From the NCBI RefSeq assembly GCF_000176015.1, contig NZ_ACYY01000013.1, forward strand, positions 46,153-110,152: 64,000 nucleotides of DNA, in the 5' to 3' direction. Shown here in pieces: positions 9,035 through 17,423 of this stretch. The DNA comes from Rhodobacter ferrooxidans. GTDB taxonomy: Bacteria; Pseudomonadota; Alphaproteobacteria; Rhodobacterales; Rhodobacteraceae. The first letter of the stretch is position 1, and the number at the start of each line of letters is the position of its first letter. The notes beneath the pieces were generated by a model. The model searched no databases. It was not told the DNA's origin and saw only the letters and a program-made list of their open reading frames with translations. Made by a program: the position numbers and the translations under genes.

Positions 9035-10023
9035 AGGTTCTGTGGCTGCAATCGGCGGGTTGCGGCGGCTGCACGATGTCGCTGCTCTGCGCCGAAGACC
9101 CCAATGTGCTTGATTTGCTGGAAGGCGCCGGGATCGAGATGCTGTGGCATCCGGCGCTCAGCCTCGCAACCGGGGCCGAGGTGCAAGCGCTATTGGCGCA
9201 GGTGCTGGCGGGCGAGGTGGCGCTGGACGTGCTGTGCATCGAAGGGGCGGTGGCGCGCGGGCCGAAGGGCACCGGGCGTTATCAGATGCTGTCGGGCACC
9301 GGGGTTTCGATGCTGGATTGGGTGCGAAAGTTGGCGCCGCTGGCCGGGCATGTGGTGGCGGTGGGCACCTGTGCGGCTTATGGCGGCGTCACCTCGGCGG
9401 GCGGCAATCCGTCGGATGCCGTGGGCGTGCAGTATGAGGGCGCGCATCCCGGTGGAGCGCTGGCGGCGGAGTTTCGCGGGCGGCTGGGGCTGCCGGTGGT
9501 AAACGTGGCGGGGTGCCCGACGCATCCGGGCTGGGTGGCCGAGACGTTGCTGCTTCTGGCGGCGGGGGCGATGGGGCCGGGCGATCTGGACAGTCTGGGT
9601 CGGCCAAGGTTCTACGCCGACAACCTGGTGCATCACGGCTGCCCGAAGAACGAGTTCTACGAATACAAGGCCTCGGCCCGCGAGCTGTCGCAGATGGGCT
9701 GCATGATGGAGCATCTGGGCTGCATCGGCACGCAGGCGGTGGGCGATTGCAACATAAGGCCTTGGAATGGCGAGGGGTCTTGCACCCGCGGCGGCTATCC
9801 CTGCATCGCCTGCACTGCGCCGGAATTCGAGGAACCGCGGCATCCGTTCACCGAAACCCCGAAAATCGCCGGGATTCCGGTGGGGTTGCCCTCGGACATG
9901 CCGAAAGCCTGGTTCATGGCGCTGGCCAGCCTGTCCAAGGCCGCAACGCCGCCGCGGATTGCCCGCAACGCCTTGGCCAACCGCATCGAAGTGCCGCCAA
10001 CCATCCGGAAGCCACGGCCATGA
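9031..10023 (+). CDS. hupU: Regulatory [NiFe]-hydrogenase small subunit HupU
   Basis: HupU is the Fe-S small subunit of the soluble H2 sensor that controls HupT. The 330-residue protein starts MKVLWLQSAGCGGC and therefore lacks the Tat signal peptide of HupS, so it stays in the cytoplasm. Proximal-cluster cysteines appear as CGGC (Cys11, Cys14), GTCAAYGG and GCPTHPG; the medial and distal cluster ligands follow in HHGCPKNEFYE, GCMMEHLGC and GYPCIAC. The two extra proximal cysteines seen in HupS are absent here. It overlaps hupT and hupV by 4 bp each. Confidence 0.95.
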   Translation: MKVLWLQSAGCGGCTMSLLCAEDPNVLDLLEGAGIEMLWHPALSLATGAEVQALLAQVLAGEVALDVLCIEGAVARGPKGTGRYQMLSGTGVSMLDWVRKLAPLAGHVVAVGTCAAYGGVTSAGGNPSDAVGVQYEGAHPGGALAAEFRGRLGLPVVNVAGCPTHPGWVAETLLLLAAGAMGPGDLDSLGRPRFYADNLVHHGCPKNEFYEYKASARELSQMGCMMEHLGCIGTQAVGDCNIRPWNGEGSCTRGGYPCIACTAPEFEEPRHPFTETPKIAGIPVGLPSDMPKAWFMALASLSKAATPPRIARNALANRIEVPPTIRKPRP

Positions 10024-11429
10024 GTGGCGCGCGGCTGGTGGTGGGGCCGTTCAACCGGGTGGAAGGCGATCTGGAGATTCGGCTCGATCTGGATCAGGGC
10101 CGGGTGGCAGCGGCTTATGTCAACGCGCCGCTGTATCGCGGGTTCGAGCGGATGCTGGAGGGGCGCGACCCGATGGATGCGCTGACCCTGACGCCACGGA
10201 TTTGCGGCATCTGCTCGATCAGCCAGTCGGCGGCGGCGGCGCGGGCTTTGGGTTCCGCGATGGGTCTGGAACCCACGCCGCAAGGGGCGGCGATGGCGGC
10301 GCTGATCCATATGGTCGAAAACGCCTCGGACCACCTGACGCATTTCAACCTGTTCTTCATGCCCGATTTCACCCGTCCCGCCTATGCGGGGCACGCGTGG
10401 CACGCGCAGGCGGTGGCGCGGTTTACCGCCATGCAAGGCTCGGCCCAGCGCGCGGGAATCGAGGCGCGGGCGGAGTTGATGCATATTCTGGGGCTGATGG
10501 CCGGGAAGTGGCCGCATACCCTGGCGATCCAGCCCGGCGGGGTGACGCGCGCACCGGGGCCGCGCGACAAGGTGCGGATCGCGGCGACGTTGCGGGGGTT
10601 CCGTCGCTATCTGGAAACCGTGGTGTTCGGCGGGCCGCTGGAGGCCTTTGCGGGGATGCAGACGGTCGCGGAACTGATGGCCTGGGATCGCGGTGATGCG
10701 GGTCTGTTCCTGCGGATTGCGGGCGATCTGGGGTTGGCCGGAATGGGGCGCGGGGCGGGGCGGTATATGTCGTTCGGCGGGCATGGCTTTGCGGCGGGGC
10801 TGTGGGATGGCGGGATGCAGGCGCTGGATCTGGGGGGGATTCGGGAGGATTTGAGCCACTCCTGGATGCTGGGCGAGGGGCTGCATCCTTCGGTGGGGCA
10901 GACCCTGCCGGACGAGGATATGGCTGAACCGGGATACAGCTGGTGCAAGGCACCGCGGCTGGCCGGGCGGACGGTGGAAACCGGGGCGTTGGCGCGGCAG
11001 GTGATCGACGGGCATCCACTGGCGCGCGATCTGGCGCGGGATGGAGGCGTGCTGGCGCGGGTGACGGGGCGCTTGCTGGAACTGGCGCGGTTGCCGGGGA
11101 TGATGGAGGCGGTGGCCGCCGCAATTGATACCGGCGCGCAGTTTCTGGCGGCGGGAAAACTGCCGCAGGTCGGCACCGGGGTCGGGCTGGTCGAGGCGGC
11201 GCGGGGGGCGCTGGGCCACTGGCTGCGGATCGAGAAGGGGCGTACTGCGGGGTATCAGATCATCGCGCCGACCACCTGGAACTTCTCGCCCCGCGATGCC
11301 GCCGGGGTGCCGGGGCCGGTGGAGGCTGCGCTGGTGGGGGCCGAGGTGCGGGAGGGGGAGACCTCGCCGCTGTCGGTGCAGCACATTGTGCGCAGCTTTG
11401 ATCCTTGCATGGTCTGCACGGTGCATTGA
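10020..11429 (+). CDS. hupV: Regulatory [NiFe]-hydrogenase large subunit HupV
   Basis: The catalytic, H2-binding subunit of the HupUV sensor. The 469-residue protein has the N-terminal nickel-ligand motif RICGICS (about residue 60) and the C-terminal motif DPCMVCTVH. The protein ends at this final histidine, so it has no C-terminal peptide to be cut off, unlike HupL. This is a known property of sensor hydrogenases, which do not need the endopeptidase. It overlaps hupU (ATGA). A GC hairpin and a short repeated element follow directly before hypF. The length is normal for the family and shorter than HupL (596). Confidence 0.95.
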   Translation: MSGARLVVGPFNRVEGDLEIRLDLDQGRVAAAYVNAPLYRGFERMLEGRDPMDALTLTPRICGICSISQSAAAARALGSAMGLEPTPQGAAMAALIHMVENASDHLTHFNLFFMPDFTRPAYAGHAWHAQAVARFTAMQGSAQRAGIEARAELMHILGLMAGKWPHTLAIQPGGVTRAPGPRDKVRIAATLRGFRRYLETVVFGGPLEAFAGMQTVAELMAWDRGDAGLFLRIAGDLGLAGMGRGAGRYMSFGGHGFAAGLWDGGMQALDLGGIREDLSHSWMLGEGLHPSVGQTLPDEDMAEPGYSWCKAPRLAGRTVETGALARQVIDGHPLARDLARDGGVLARVTGRLLELARLPGMMEAVAAAIDTGAQFLAAGKLPQVGTGVGLVEAARGALGHWLRIEKGRTAGYQIIAPTTWNFSPRDAAGVPGPVEAALVGAEVREGETSPLSVQHIVRSFDPCMVCTVH

Positions 11430-11436
11430 GGGCAGG

Positions 11437-11488
11437 CCGGGGGTTTTCCACCCCCGGACCCCCGGAGGATATTTTCGCAAAGGTGAAG
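11437..11488 (+). repeat. Intergenic hairpin-GATATTTTCG element, copy 1
   Basis: Between hupV and hypF: a perfect 7-bp stem, CCGGGGG (11437-11443) with CCCCCGG (11451-11457), then GATATTTTCG (11468-11477), six bases, and TGAAG (11484-11488). The same decamer with TGAA six bases later occurs at 26446 and 29993. Copies 1 and 3 are identical over 21 bases from the decamer onward. The proposed hypF start codon lies inside this copy. Confidence 0.6.
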
Positions 11489-13735
11489 GTGTTGGGCTTG
11501 GTCGATGGTCTGGAGATCCGGGTGCGGGGGCAGGTGCAGGGGGTGGGGTTTCGGCCCTTCGTCTGGCAGTTGGCGCAGCGGTTCGGGTTGCAGGGCACGG
11601 TATTGAATGACCCCGAGGGGGTGTTGATCCAGGTTTGCGGCGCGGGGCTGGAGGGGTTTGCGGCGGCCTTGACGGAGGAGGCGCCGCCACTGGCGCGGGT
11701 GGATGCGGTGGAGTGCCGGGCGTTTTGGTTTGATTTGCTGCCGGTGGGGTTTGTCATCGCGGCCAGTCGCGGGCGGGGGGCGGAGACGCGGGTGGTGCCG
11801 GATGCGGCGACCTGCCCGGACTGTCTGGCGGAGATCCGGGGCAATGGCCGTCGGCGGGGCTACGCGTTCACCAATTGCACCCATTGCGGGCCGCGATTCT
11901 CCATTCTGCGGGGGTTGCCTTACGATCGGGCGCAGACCTCGATGGCGGGGTTTGCGATGTGTGGCGATTGCCGGGCCGAGTATGAAAACCCCGGTGACCG
12001 GCGGTTTCATGCGCAGCCGATTGCCTGCCCGGCTTGTGGGCCTCGGCTGTGGCTGGAGGTGGCGGGGGCCGAGGTGCCGGGGGATGCGGTGGCGCTGGCG
12101 GTGGCGCGGCTGAAGGCGGGGCAGGTGCTGGCGATCAAGGGGCTGGGCGGGTTTCATCTGGCGTGCGATGCGCGCAATGCGGCAGCGGTGGAACTGTTGC
12201 GGCAGCGCAAGCGGCGGCCCGCCAAGCCTTTTGCGGTGATGATGGGCGAGGGTGATTTAGGCGGATTCTGCGAGGTTAGTGACGATATTCTTGGCCTGCT
12301 GCGCGGTGCGGCGGCGCCGGTGGCGGTGGTGCGGAGCCTTGGGAAGCTGCCGGAGGCGGTGGCGCCGGGGATGGCGACTCTGGGGGTGATGCTGCCCTAT
12401 ACGCCGCTGCATCATCTGCTGATCGACGGGTTTGGCGGGACGTTGGTGATGACCTCGGGCAACCTGTCGGGCGAGCCGCAGGTGATTGGCAATGATGAGG
12501 CGCGCGAAAAGCTGTCGGGTTTTGCCGACGCCTTTCTGTTGCATGACCGCGAGATCGTGCGGCGGCTGGATGACGGGGTGGTGCGGGCTGATCCGCCGAT
12601 GGTTCTGCGCCGCGCGCGGGGGGCGGCGCCGGGCACGCTGCCCTTGCCGCCGGGGTTTGACGGGGCGGGGCAGGTGCTGGCCTTGGGCGGGCAGATGAAG
12701 GCGGCGATTTGCCTGGTCAAGAACGGTCAGGCGCTGCTGTCGCATCATCTGGGCGAGCTGGAGGATGCGTTGAGTTGGGAGGAATATCTGCGCGCCTGTG
12801 CCGACTACGGCGCGCTGTTCGACCTTTCCCCCGACGTGGTGGCCTGCGACCGGCATCCGGGCTATCGGGCCAGTCGGCACGCGGAAACTCTGGGGCTGCC
12901 GGTGGTGCGGGTAGGGCATCACCATGCACATCTGGCGGCCTGTCTGGGCGACAACCTGTGGCCGCGGGACGGTGGGCAGGTGGTGGGGATCGTGCTGGAT
13001 GGCACCGGGCTGGGTCAGGATGGCACGATCTGGGGCGGAGAGGTGTTGCTGGGCGATTATGCCGGGGTGACGCGGGTCGGGTATCTAAGGCCAGCGGCTT
13101 TGCCTGGCGGGGATGCGGCCAGCCGTGAGCCATGGCGGAACCTGTTGGTGCGGCTGGATCAGGCGGGGCTTTCGGGGTTGGCGGATGAGGTGTTGACGGG
13201 GATGCCGCTGGGTATCGCAAGGGCGGCAGTAAAGGCCGGGATGAACGCGCCGCTTTCCAGTTCCGCCGGGCGGTTGTTCGATGCTTTTGCCGCGGCTTTG
13301 GGGATTTGCGTCGGGAGGCAAAGCTATGAGGGTGAGGCGGCGATGCGGCTGGAGGCTATGGTTGCCGGTGAGGCCGGGGCTTATGCGTTTGGCGAGGCAA
13401 GCGGGGTGATTGACCCCGCGCCGATGTGGCAGGCATGGGCGGCGGACCGGGCGGCGGGGGTATTGCCCGGAGTTATGGCCGCGCGGTTTCATGCCGGGTT
13501 AGCGGCGGCGTTTTGCGCAGTGGCGCGGCGGGTGGTGGAAAGCGGGCAGGCGCAGGCGGTGGTGCTTTCGGGCGGGTGTTTTCAGAACCCGGTGCTGCTG
13601 CGCGCGTGCCTGAACCGGCTGAAAGGAATGAAGGTGCTGACGCATCGAACCACGCCTGCCAATGACGGCGGGCTGGCCTTGGGGCAGGCGCTGATTGCTG
13701 CGGCGCAGCGGTTGACGGTGGCGGAAAGCGGCTGA
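11483..13735 (+). CDS. hypF: Carbamoyltransferase HypF
   Basis: HypF makes the carbamoyl group that becomes the cyanide ligands of the NiFe site, transferring it from carbamoyl phosphate to HypE. The roughly 750-residue protein shows an N-terminal acylphosphatase domain (RVRGQVQGVGFRPF), two zinc-finger pairs (CPDC/CTHC and CGDC/CPAC, about 110-190), a YrdC-like domain (KGLGGFHLACDA onward), and a Kae1-like C-terminal domain with GHHHAHLAA and DGTGLGQDG. The start is uncertain: no ATG suits, and I give the GTG at 11483 (GGAGG 14 bases upstream); GTG 11489 and TTG 11498 are alternatives, and an ATG at 11405 would overlap hupV. Confidence 0.93.
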   Translation: MKVLGLVDGLEIRVRGQVQGVGFRPFVWQLAQRFGLQGTVLNDPEGVLIQVCGAGLEGFAAALTEEAPPLARVDAVECRAFWFDLLPVGFVIAASRGRGAETRVVPDAATCPDCLAEIRGNGRRRGYAFTNCTHCGPRFSILRGLPYDRAQTSMAGFAMCGDCRAEYENPGDRRFHAQPIACPACGPRLWLEVAGAEVPGDAVALAVARLKAGQVLAIKGLGGFHLACDARNAAAVELLRQRKRRPAKPFAVMMGEGDLGGFCEVSDDILGLLRGAAAPVAVVRSLGKLPEAVAPGMATLGVMLPYTPLHHLLIDGFGGTLVMTSGNLSGEPQVIGNDEAREKLSGFADAFLLHDREIVRRLDDGVVRADPPMVLRRARGAAPGTLPLPPGFDGAGQVLALGGQMKAAICLVKNGQALLSHHLGELEDALSWEEYLRACADYGALFDLSPDVVACDRHPGYRASRHAETLGLPVVRVGHHHAHLAACLGDNLWPRDGGQVVGIVLDGTGLGQDGTIWGGEVLLGDYAGVTRVGYLRPAALPGGDAASREPWRNLLVRLDQAGLSGLADEVLTGMPLGIARAAVKAGMNAPLSSSAGRLFDAFAAALGICVGRQSYEGEAAMRLEAMVAGEAGAYAFGEASGVIDPAPMWQAWAADRAAGVLPGVMAARFHAGLAAAFCAVARRVVESGQAQAVVLSGGCFQNPVLLRACLNRLKGMKVLTHRTTPANDGGLALGQALIAAAQRLTVAESG

Positions 13736-13787
13736 CCGGGGGCGCGGGCGGCTGGATAGCGGCTTTCCGGTGCGACAGGCTGTCTCA

Positions 13788-13841
13788 GGGGGATAATCAC
13801 CCCCAAGCCACGGAAATCACTGAAGAAATAGTTTCTTTCCG
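13788..13841 (+). promoter_or_regulatory. Inverted repeats upstream of hupSLEC (candidate regulator-binding region)
   Basis: Two symmetrical structures lie between hypF and hupS. GGGGG (13788-13792) pairs with CCCCC (13800-13804) around ATAATCA. CGGAAA (13811-13816) matches TTTCCG (13836-13841) and encloses a smaller palindrome AAGAAA-tag-TTTCTT (13823-13837). The spot, about 55-100 bp ahead of the proposed promoter, suits an activator such as HupR, or IHF. I could not find the TTG-N5-CAA HupR site reported for R. capsulatus here. The first hairpin could instead end hypF transcription, though it lacks a T run. Confidence 0.4.
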
Positions 13842-13858
13842 GCCGGGGTGAAATCCTT

Positions 13859-13888
13859 TTGCCGCGGCTTTCGCATGGTTCGCATACT
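13859..13888 (+). promoter_or_regulatory. Candidate sigma-70 promoter of hupS
   Basis: TTGCCG (13859-13864) and CATACT (13883-13888) are separated by 18 bp and would start transcription near 13896, giving a leader of about 47 nt before hupS. The match is moderate. A sigma-70-type promoter fits the HupR degeneration noted below; no -24/-12 (sigma-54) element is visible. Confidence 0.35.
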
Positions 13889-13942
13889 CGGGGATACAAA
13901 GCCGGGCGCGCCTTGCAGGGCCGGGGCCAGAGGGAGGGAACC

Positions 13943-15028
13943 TTGTCACAGATCGAAACCTTTTATGACGTGATGCGGCGGCAGGGGATCACCCGGCGCA
14001 GCTTCATGAAATATTGCAGCCTGACGGCGGCGGCGCTGGGGCTGGGACCGGCCTTCGTGCCGAAGATCGCGCATGCGATGGAAACCAAGCCGCGCACGCC
14101 GGTGATCTGGGTGCACGGGTTGGAATGTACATGTTGCAGCGAAAGCTTCATCCGCTCGGCGCATCCGCTGGCCAAGGATGTGGTGCTGTCGATGATCTCG
14201 CTCGACTATGACGACACGCTGATGGCGGCGGCGGGGCATGCGGCGGAAGCGGCGCTGATGGACACCATCGAGAAATACAAGGGCAACTACATTCTGGCCG
14301 TCGAAGGCAACCCGCCGCTGAACGAGGACGGGATGTATTGCATCATCGGCGGCAAGCCGTTCGTGGAACAGCTTAAAATGGCCGCCGAGCATGCCAAGGC
14401 GATCATTTCCTGGGGGGCCTGTGCGTCCTATGGCTGCGTGCAGGCGGCCAGCCCGAACCCGACGCGGGCCACGCCGGTGCACAAGGTGATCCTCGACAAG
14501 CCGATCATCAAGGTGCCCGGCTGCCCGCCGATTGCCGAGGTGATGACCGGGGTGATCACCTATATGCTGACCTTCGACCGGATGCCGGAACTGGACCGTC
14601 AGGGCCGCCCTGCGATGTTCTACAGCCAGCGCATCCACGACAAATGCTATCGCCGCCCGCATTTCGACGCCGGGCAGTTTGTCGAGGCCTGGGATGATGA
14701 AAACGCCCGCAAAGGCTATTGCCTGTACAAGATGGGCTGCAAGGGGCCGACCACCTACAACGCCTGTTCCACCGTGCGCTGGAACGAGGGCACTTCTTTC
14801 CCGATCCAGTCGGGGCATGGCTGCATCGGCTGTTCCGAGGACGGGTTCTGGGATCAGGGCGGGTTCTACGACCGGCTGACCACGATCAAGCAGTTCGGCA
14901 TCGAGGAGAACGCCGACACCATCGGCATGACCGCCGCCGGGGTGCTGGGCGGGGCCGTGGTGGTGCATGCGGCCGTTTCGGCGCTGAAACGCGCGCAGAA
15001 GAAAACTCAAGAGAAAGTGGAGGGGTAA
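13943..15028 (+). CDS. hupS: Uptake [NiFe]-hydrogenase small subunit HupS
   Basis: HupS carries the three Fe-S clusters that conduct electrons from the HupL active site to HupC in the membrane. The 361-residue precursor has a Tat signal (ITRRSFMK at 16-23; likely cleavage after AHA, residue 45) and a hydrophobic C-terminal anchor (about 325-345). Counting from that cleavage, cysteines fall at 17, 19, 20, 115, 120 and 149 ([18 protein letters not shown]), the full set for a [4Fe-3S] proximal cluster of O2-tolerant enzymes. The start is a TTG at 13943 with GAGGGAGGG just upstream; the first ATG (codon 11) would cut into the conserved N-terminus. Confidence 0.96.
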   Translation: MSQIETFYDVMRRQGITRRSFMKYCSLTAAALGLGPAFVPKIAHAMETKPRTPVIWVHGLECTCCSESFIRSAHPLAKDVVLSMISLDYDDTLMAAAGHAAEAALMDTIEKYKGNYILAVEGNPPLNEDGMYCIIGGKPFVEQLKMAAEHAKAIISWGACASYGCVQAASPNPTRATPVHKVILDKPIIKVPGCPPIAEVMTGVITYMLTFDRMPELDRQGRPAMFYSQRIHDKCYRRPHFDAGQFVEAWDDENARKGYCLYKMGCKGPTTYNACSTVRWNEGTSFPIQSGHGCIGCSEDGFWDQGGFYDRLTTIKQFGIEENADTIGMTAAGVLGGAVVVHAAVSALKRAQKKTQEKVEG

Positions 15029-15031
15029 GCC

Positions 15032-16822
15032 ATGGGCGCTACACCAAACGGCTTCAACCTCGATACCACCGGGCGGCGCATCGTTGTCGATCCGGTGACG
15101 CGGATCGAAGGCCACATGCGTTGCGAGGTCAACGTGGACGAGCAGGGCATCATCCGCAATGCGGTGTCTACCGGCACCATGTGGCGCGGGCTGGAGGTCA
15201 TTCTGAAAGGCCGCGATCCGCGCGATGCCTGGGCGTTTACCGAGCGGATTTGCGGGGTCTGCACCGGCACCCATGCGCTGACATCGGTGCGCGCGGTGGA
15301 AGACGCGCTGGGGATCAAAATCCCCGATAACGCCAACTCCATCCGCAATATCATGCAGTTGAACCTGCAGGTGCATGACCATATCGTGCACTTCTATCAC
15401 CTGCACGCGCTGGACTGGGTGAACCCGGTCAATGCGCTGCGGGCCGACCCCAAGGCCACCAGCGAGTTGCAGCAGGCGGTGTCGCCTTCGCATCCGCTGT
15501 CGTCGCCCGGCTATTTCCGCGACGTGCAGAACCGGCTGAAGAAGTTCGTGGAATCGGGCCAGCTTGGCCTGTTCAAGAACGGCTACTGGGACAATCCGGC
15601 CTACCTTCTGCCGCCCGAAGCCGACCTGATGGCGACCACGCATTACCTTGAGGCGCTGGACCTGCAAAAGGACATCGTCAAGATCCACACCATCTTTGGC
15701 GGCAAGAACCCGCATCCGAACTGGCTGGTGGGCGGCGTGCCCTGCCCGATCAACATCGACGGCGTGGGGTCGGTGGGTGCGATCAACATGGAGCGGCTGA
15801 ACCAGGTTTCCTCGATCATCGACCGCTGCATCGAGTTCAACAACAACGTCTATATCCCCGACGTGATCGCCATCGGCGGCTTCTACAAGAACTGGCTCTA
15901 TGGCGGCGGATTGTCGTCGAAATCGGTGCTGGCTTACGGTGACATTCCTGAAAATGCCAACGACTATACCGGCGCGAACATGCTGCTGCCGCGGGGGGCG
16001 ATCATCAACGGCGATCTTTCCCAGGTGCATGAGGTTGACGTGCGCGACCCGGAGCAGGTGCAGGAATTCGTTGACCATAGCTGGTATTCCTATGGCGAGC
16101 CGGGCAAGGGTCTGCACCCCTGGGATGGCGTGACAGAGCCGAAATTCGAGCTGGGGCCGAACCTGAAGGGGACGAAAACCAACATTCAGGAAATCGACGA
16201 AGCGGCGAAATACTCCTGGATCAAGGCGCCGCGCTGGAAGGGTCACGCGATGGAGGTGGGGCCGCTGGCGCGTTACATCGTCGGCTATGCCGGTGGCCAC
16301 GAGGACATCAAGAACCAGGTCGAAGGCCTGCTGGGCACCATGAAGCTGCCGGTCACGGCGCTGTTCTCGACGCTGGGGCGCACCGCCGCCCGGGCGTTGG
16401 AGGGCGAATACTGTGGCCGGCTGCAAAAGCATTTCTTCGACAAGCTGATGACCAACATCAAGAACGGCGACCAATCCACCGCCAATGTCGAGAAATGGGA
16501 TCCCTCCACCTGGCCCAAGGAAGCCAAGGGTGTGGGCATGACCGAGGCGCCGCGCGGCGCGCTGGGCCATTGGGTCAAGATCAAGGATGGCCGGATCGAG
16601 AACTATCAATGCGTGGTGCCGACCACCTGGAACGGCAGCCCGCGCGATGCGGCGGGCAATATCGGCGCCTTCGAAGCGGCGCTGATGGATACCAAGATGG
16701 AACGCCCGGACGAGCCGGTGGAAATTCTGCGCACGTTGCACAGTTTCGATCCGTGCCTGGCCTGCTCGACCCATGTGATGTCGCCTGACGGGTCCGAACT
16801 GACCCGCGTCAAAGTCCGCTAA
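15032..16822 (+). CDS. hupL: Uptake [NiFe]-hydrogenase large subunit HupL
   Basis: HupL holds the NiFe active site that oxidises H2 in the periplasm. The 596-residue protein has the first nickel motif [12 protein letters not shown] (about residue 72) and the second, DPCLACSTH, near the C-terminus. A 15-residue tail beginning VMSPDGSEL follows the final His and should be removed by HupD after nickel insertion. It has no signal peptide of its own and is expected to be exported together with HupS through Tat. The ATG lies 3 bp after hupS with GGAGGGG before it. Length and motifs are normal for group 1 membrane-bound uptake hydrogenases. Confidence 0.97.
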   Translation: MGATPNGFNLDTTGRRIVVDPVTRIEGHMRCEVNVDEQGIIRNAVSTGTMWRGLEVILKGRDPRDAWAFTERICGVCTGTHALTSVRAVEDALGIKIPDNANSIRNIMQLNLQVHDHIVHFYHLHALDWVNPVNALRADPKATSELQQAVSPSHPLSSPGYFRDVQNRLKKFVESGQLGLFKNGYWDNPAYLLPPEADLMATTHYLEALDLQKDIVKIHTIFGGKNPHPNWLVGGVPCPINIDGVGSVGAINMERLNQVSSIIDRCIEFNNNVYIPDVIAIGGFYKNWLYGGGLSSKSVLAYGDIPENANDYTGANMLLPRGAIINGDLSQVHEVDVRDPEQVQEFVDHSWYSYGEPGKGLHPWDGVTEPKFELGPNLKGTKTNIQEIDEAAKYSWIKAPRWKGHAMEVGPLARYIVGYAGGHEDIKNQVEGLLGTMKLPVTALFSTLGRTAARALEGEYCGRLQKHFFDKLMTNIKNGDQSTANVEKWDPSTWPKEAKGVGMTEAPRGALGHWVKIKDGRIENYQCVVPTTWNGSPRDAAGNIGAFEAALMDTKMERPDEPVEILRTLHSFDPCLACSTHVMSPDGSELTRVKVR

Positions 16823-16829
16823 GGGGGGA

Positions 16830-17414
16830 ATGATGAAGAAACTTACACTTTCCATTGCACTTGCCACCCTTGCCGGACCGGCGCTGGCGCATACCGGGCA
16901 TGGTGACGCTTTCGGTTTTGCCCATGGTCTGGCGCATCCGATCGGCGGTGCCGACCATCTGCTGGCGATGCTGGCGGTGGGGCTGTGGTCGGGCTTTGTG
17001 CTGCCACAGCGGTTCTGGCTGGGGGCTGCTGCCTTCATGGCGGCGATGGTGGTCGGCGCCGGGCTGGCGTGGTCGGGCATCGGGCTGCCGCTGGTCGAGG
17101 GCGGCATCGTCGCCTCGGTTCTGGTGTTCGGCGTGATCATGCTGGTGTCACGCAAGGGCCAGGCCGACTGGATGACCAAAGCCTCGCTGGCCGCCATCGC
17201 GGTCTTTGCCGCCTTGCACGGCCAGGCCCACGCCACCGAGGCAACTGGGGCGGTGGCGCTGTATCTGGGCGGCTTCCTGATTTCGACCGCCGCCTTGCAC
17301 ATCACCGGCATCGTCATTGCCCGCATGGTGGCGCGCTCGGCGCAGGCGGGTCGGGTGCAACAGGCGCTGGGGGCGGCGATTGCCGCGGCCGGTGCCTTCC
17401 TCATGGTCGGGTGA
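16830..17414 (+). CDS. hupE: HupE/UreJ family nickel permease
   Basis: HupE proteins are small membrane proteins that let nickel into the cell for hydrogenase or urease. The 194-residue protein has a signal peptide ending in ALAHTGHG and about six hydrophobic segments. The family motif HPIGGADH (about residue 30), whose His and Asp are needed for transport in Rhizobium HupE, is intact. Two start codons stand side by side (16830, 16833) after AGGGGGG. It sits between hupL and hupC, whereas in Rhizobium it follows hupD, and I recall no hupE at this point in R. capsulatus. It should be co-transcribed with the structural subunits. Confidence 0.92.
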   Translation: MMKKLTLSIALATLAGPALAHTGHGDAFGFAHGLAHPIGGADHLLAMLAVGLWSGFVLPQRFWLGAAAFMAAMVVGAGLAWSGIGLPLVEGGIVASVLVFGVIMLVSRKGQADWMTKASLAAIAVFAALHGQAHATEATGAVALYLGGFLISTAALHITGIVIARMVARSAQAGRVQQALGAAIAAAGAFLMVG

Positions 17415-17423
17415 GGGGATGTG

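Noticed and set aside
16830..17414. UreJ of a urease cluster
   Set aside because: The family is shared, but no urease gene is nearby and the gene lies inside the hup operon.
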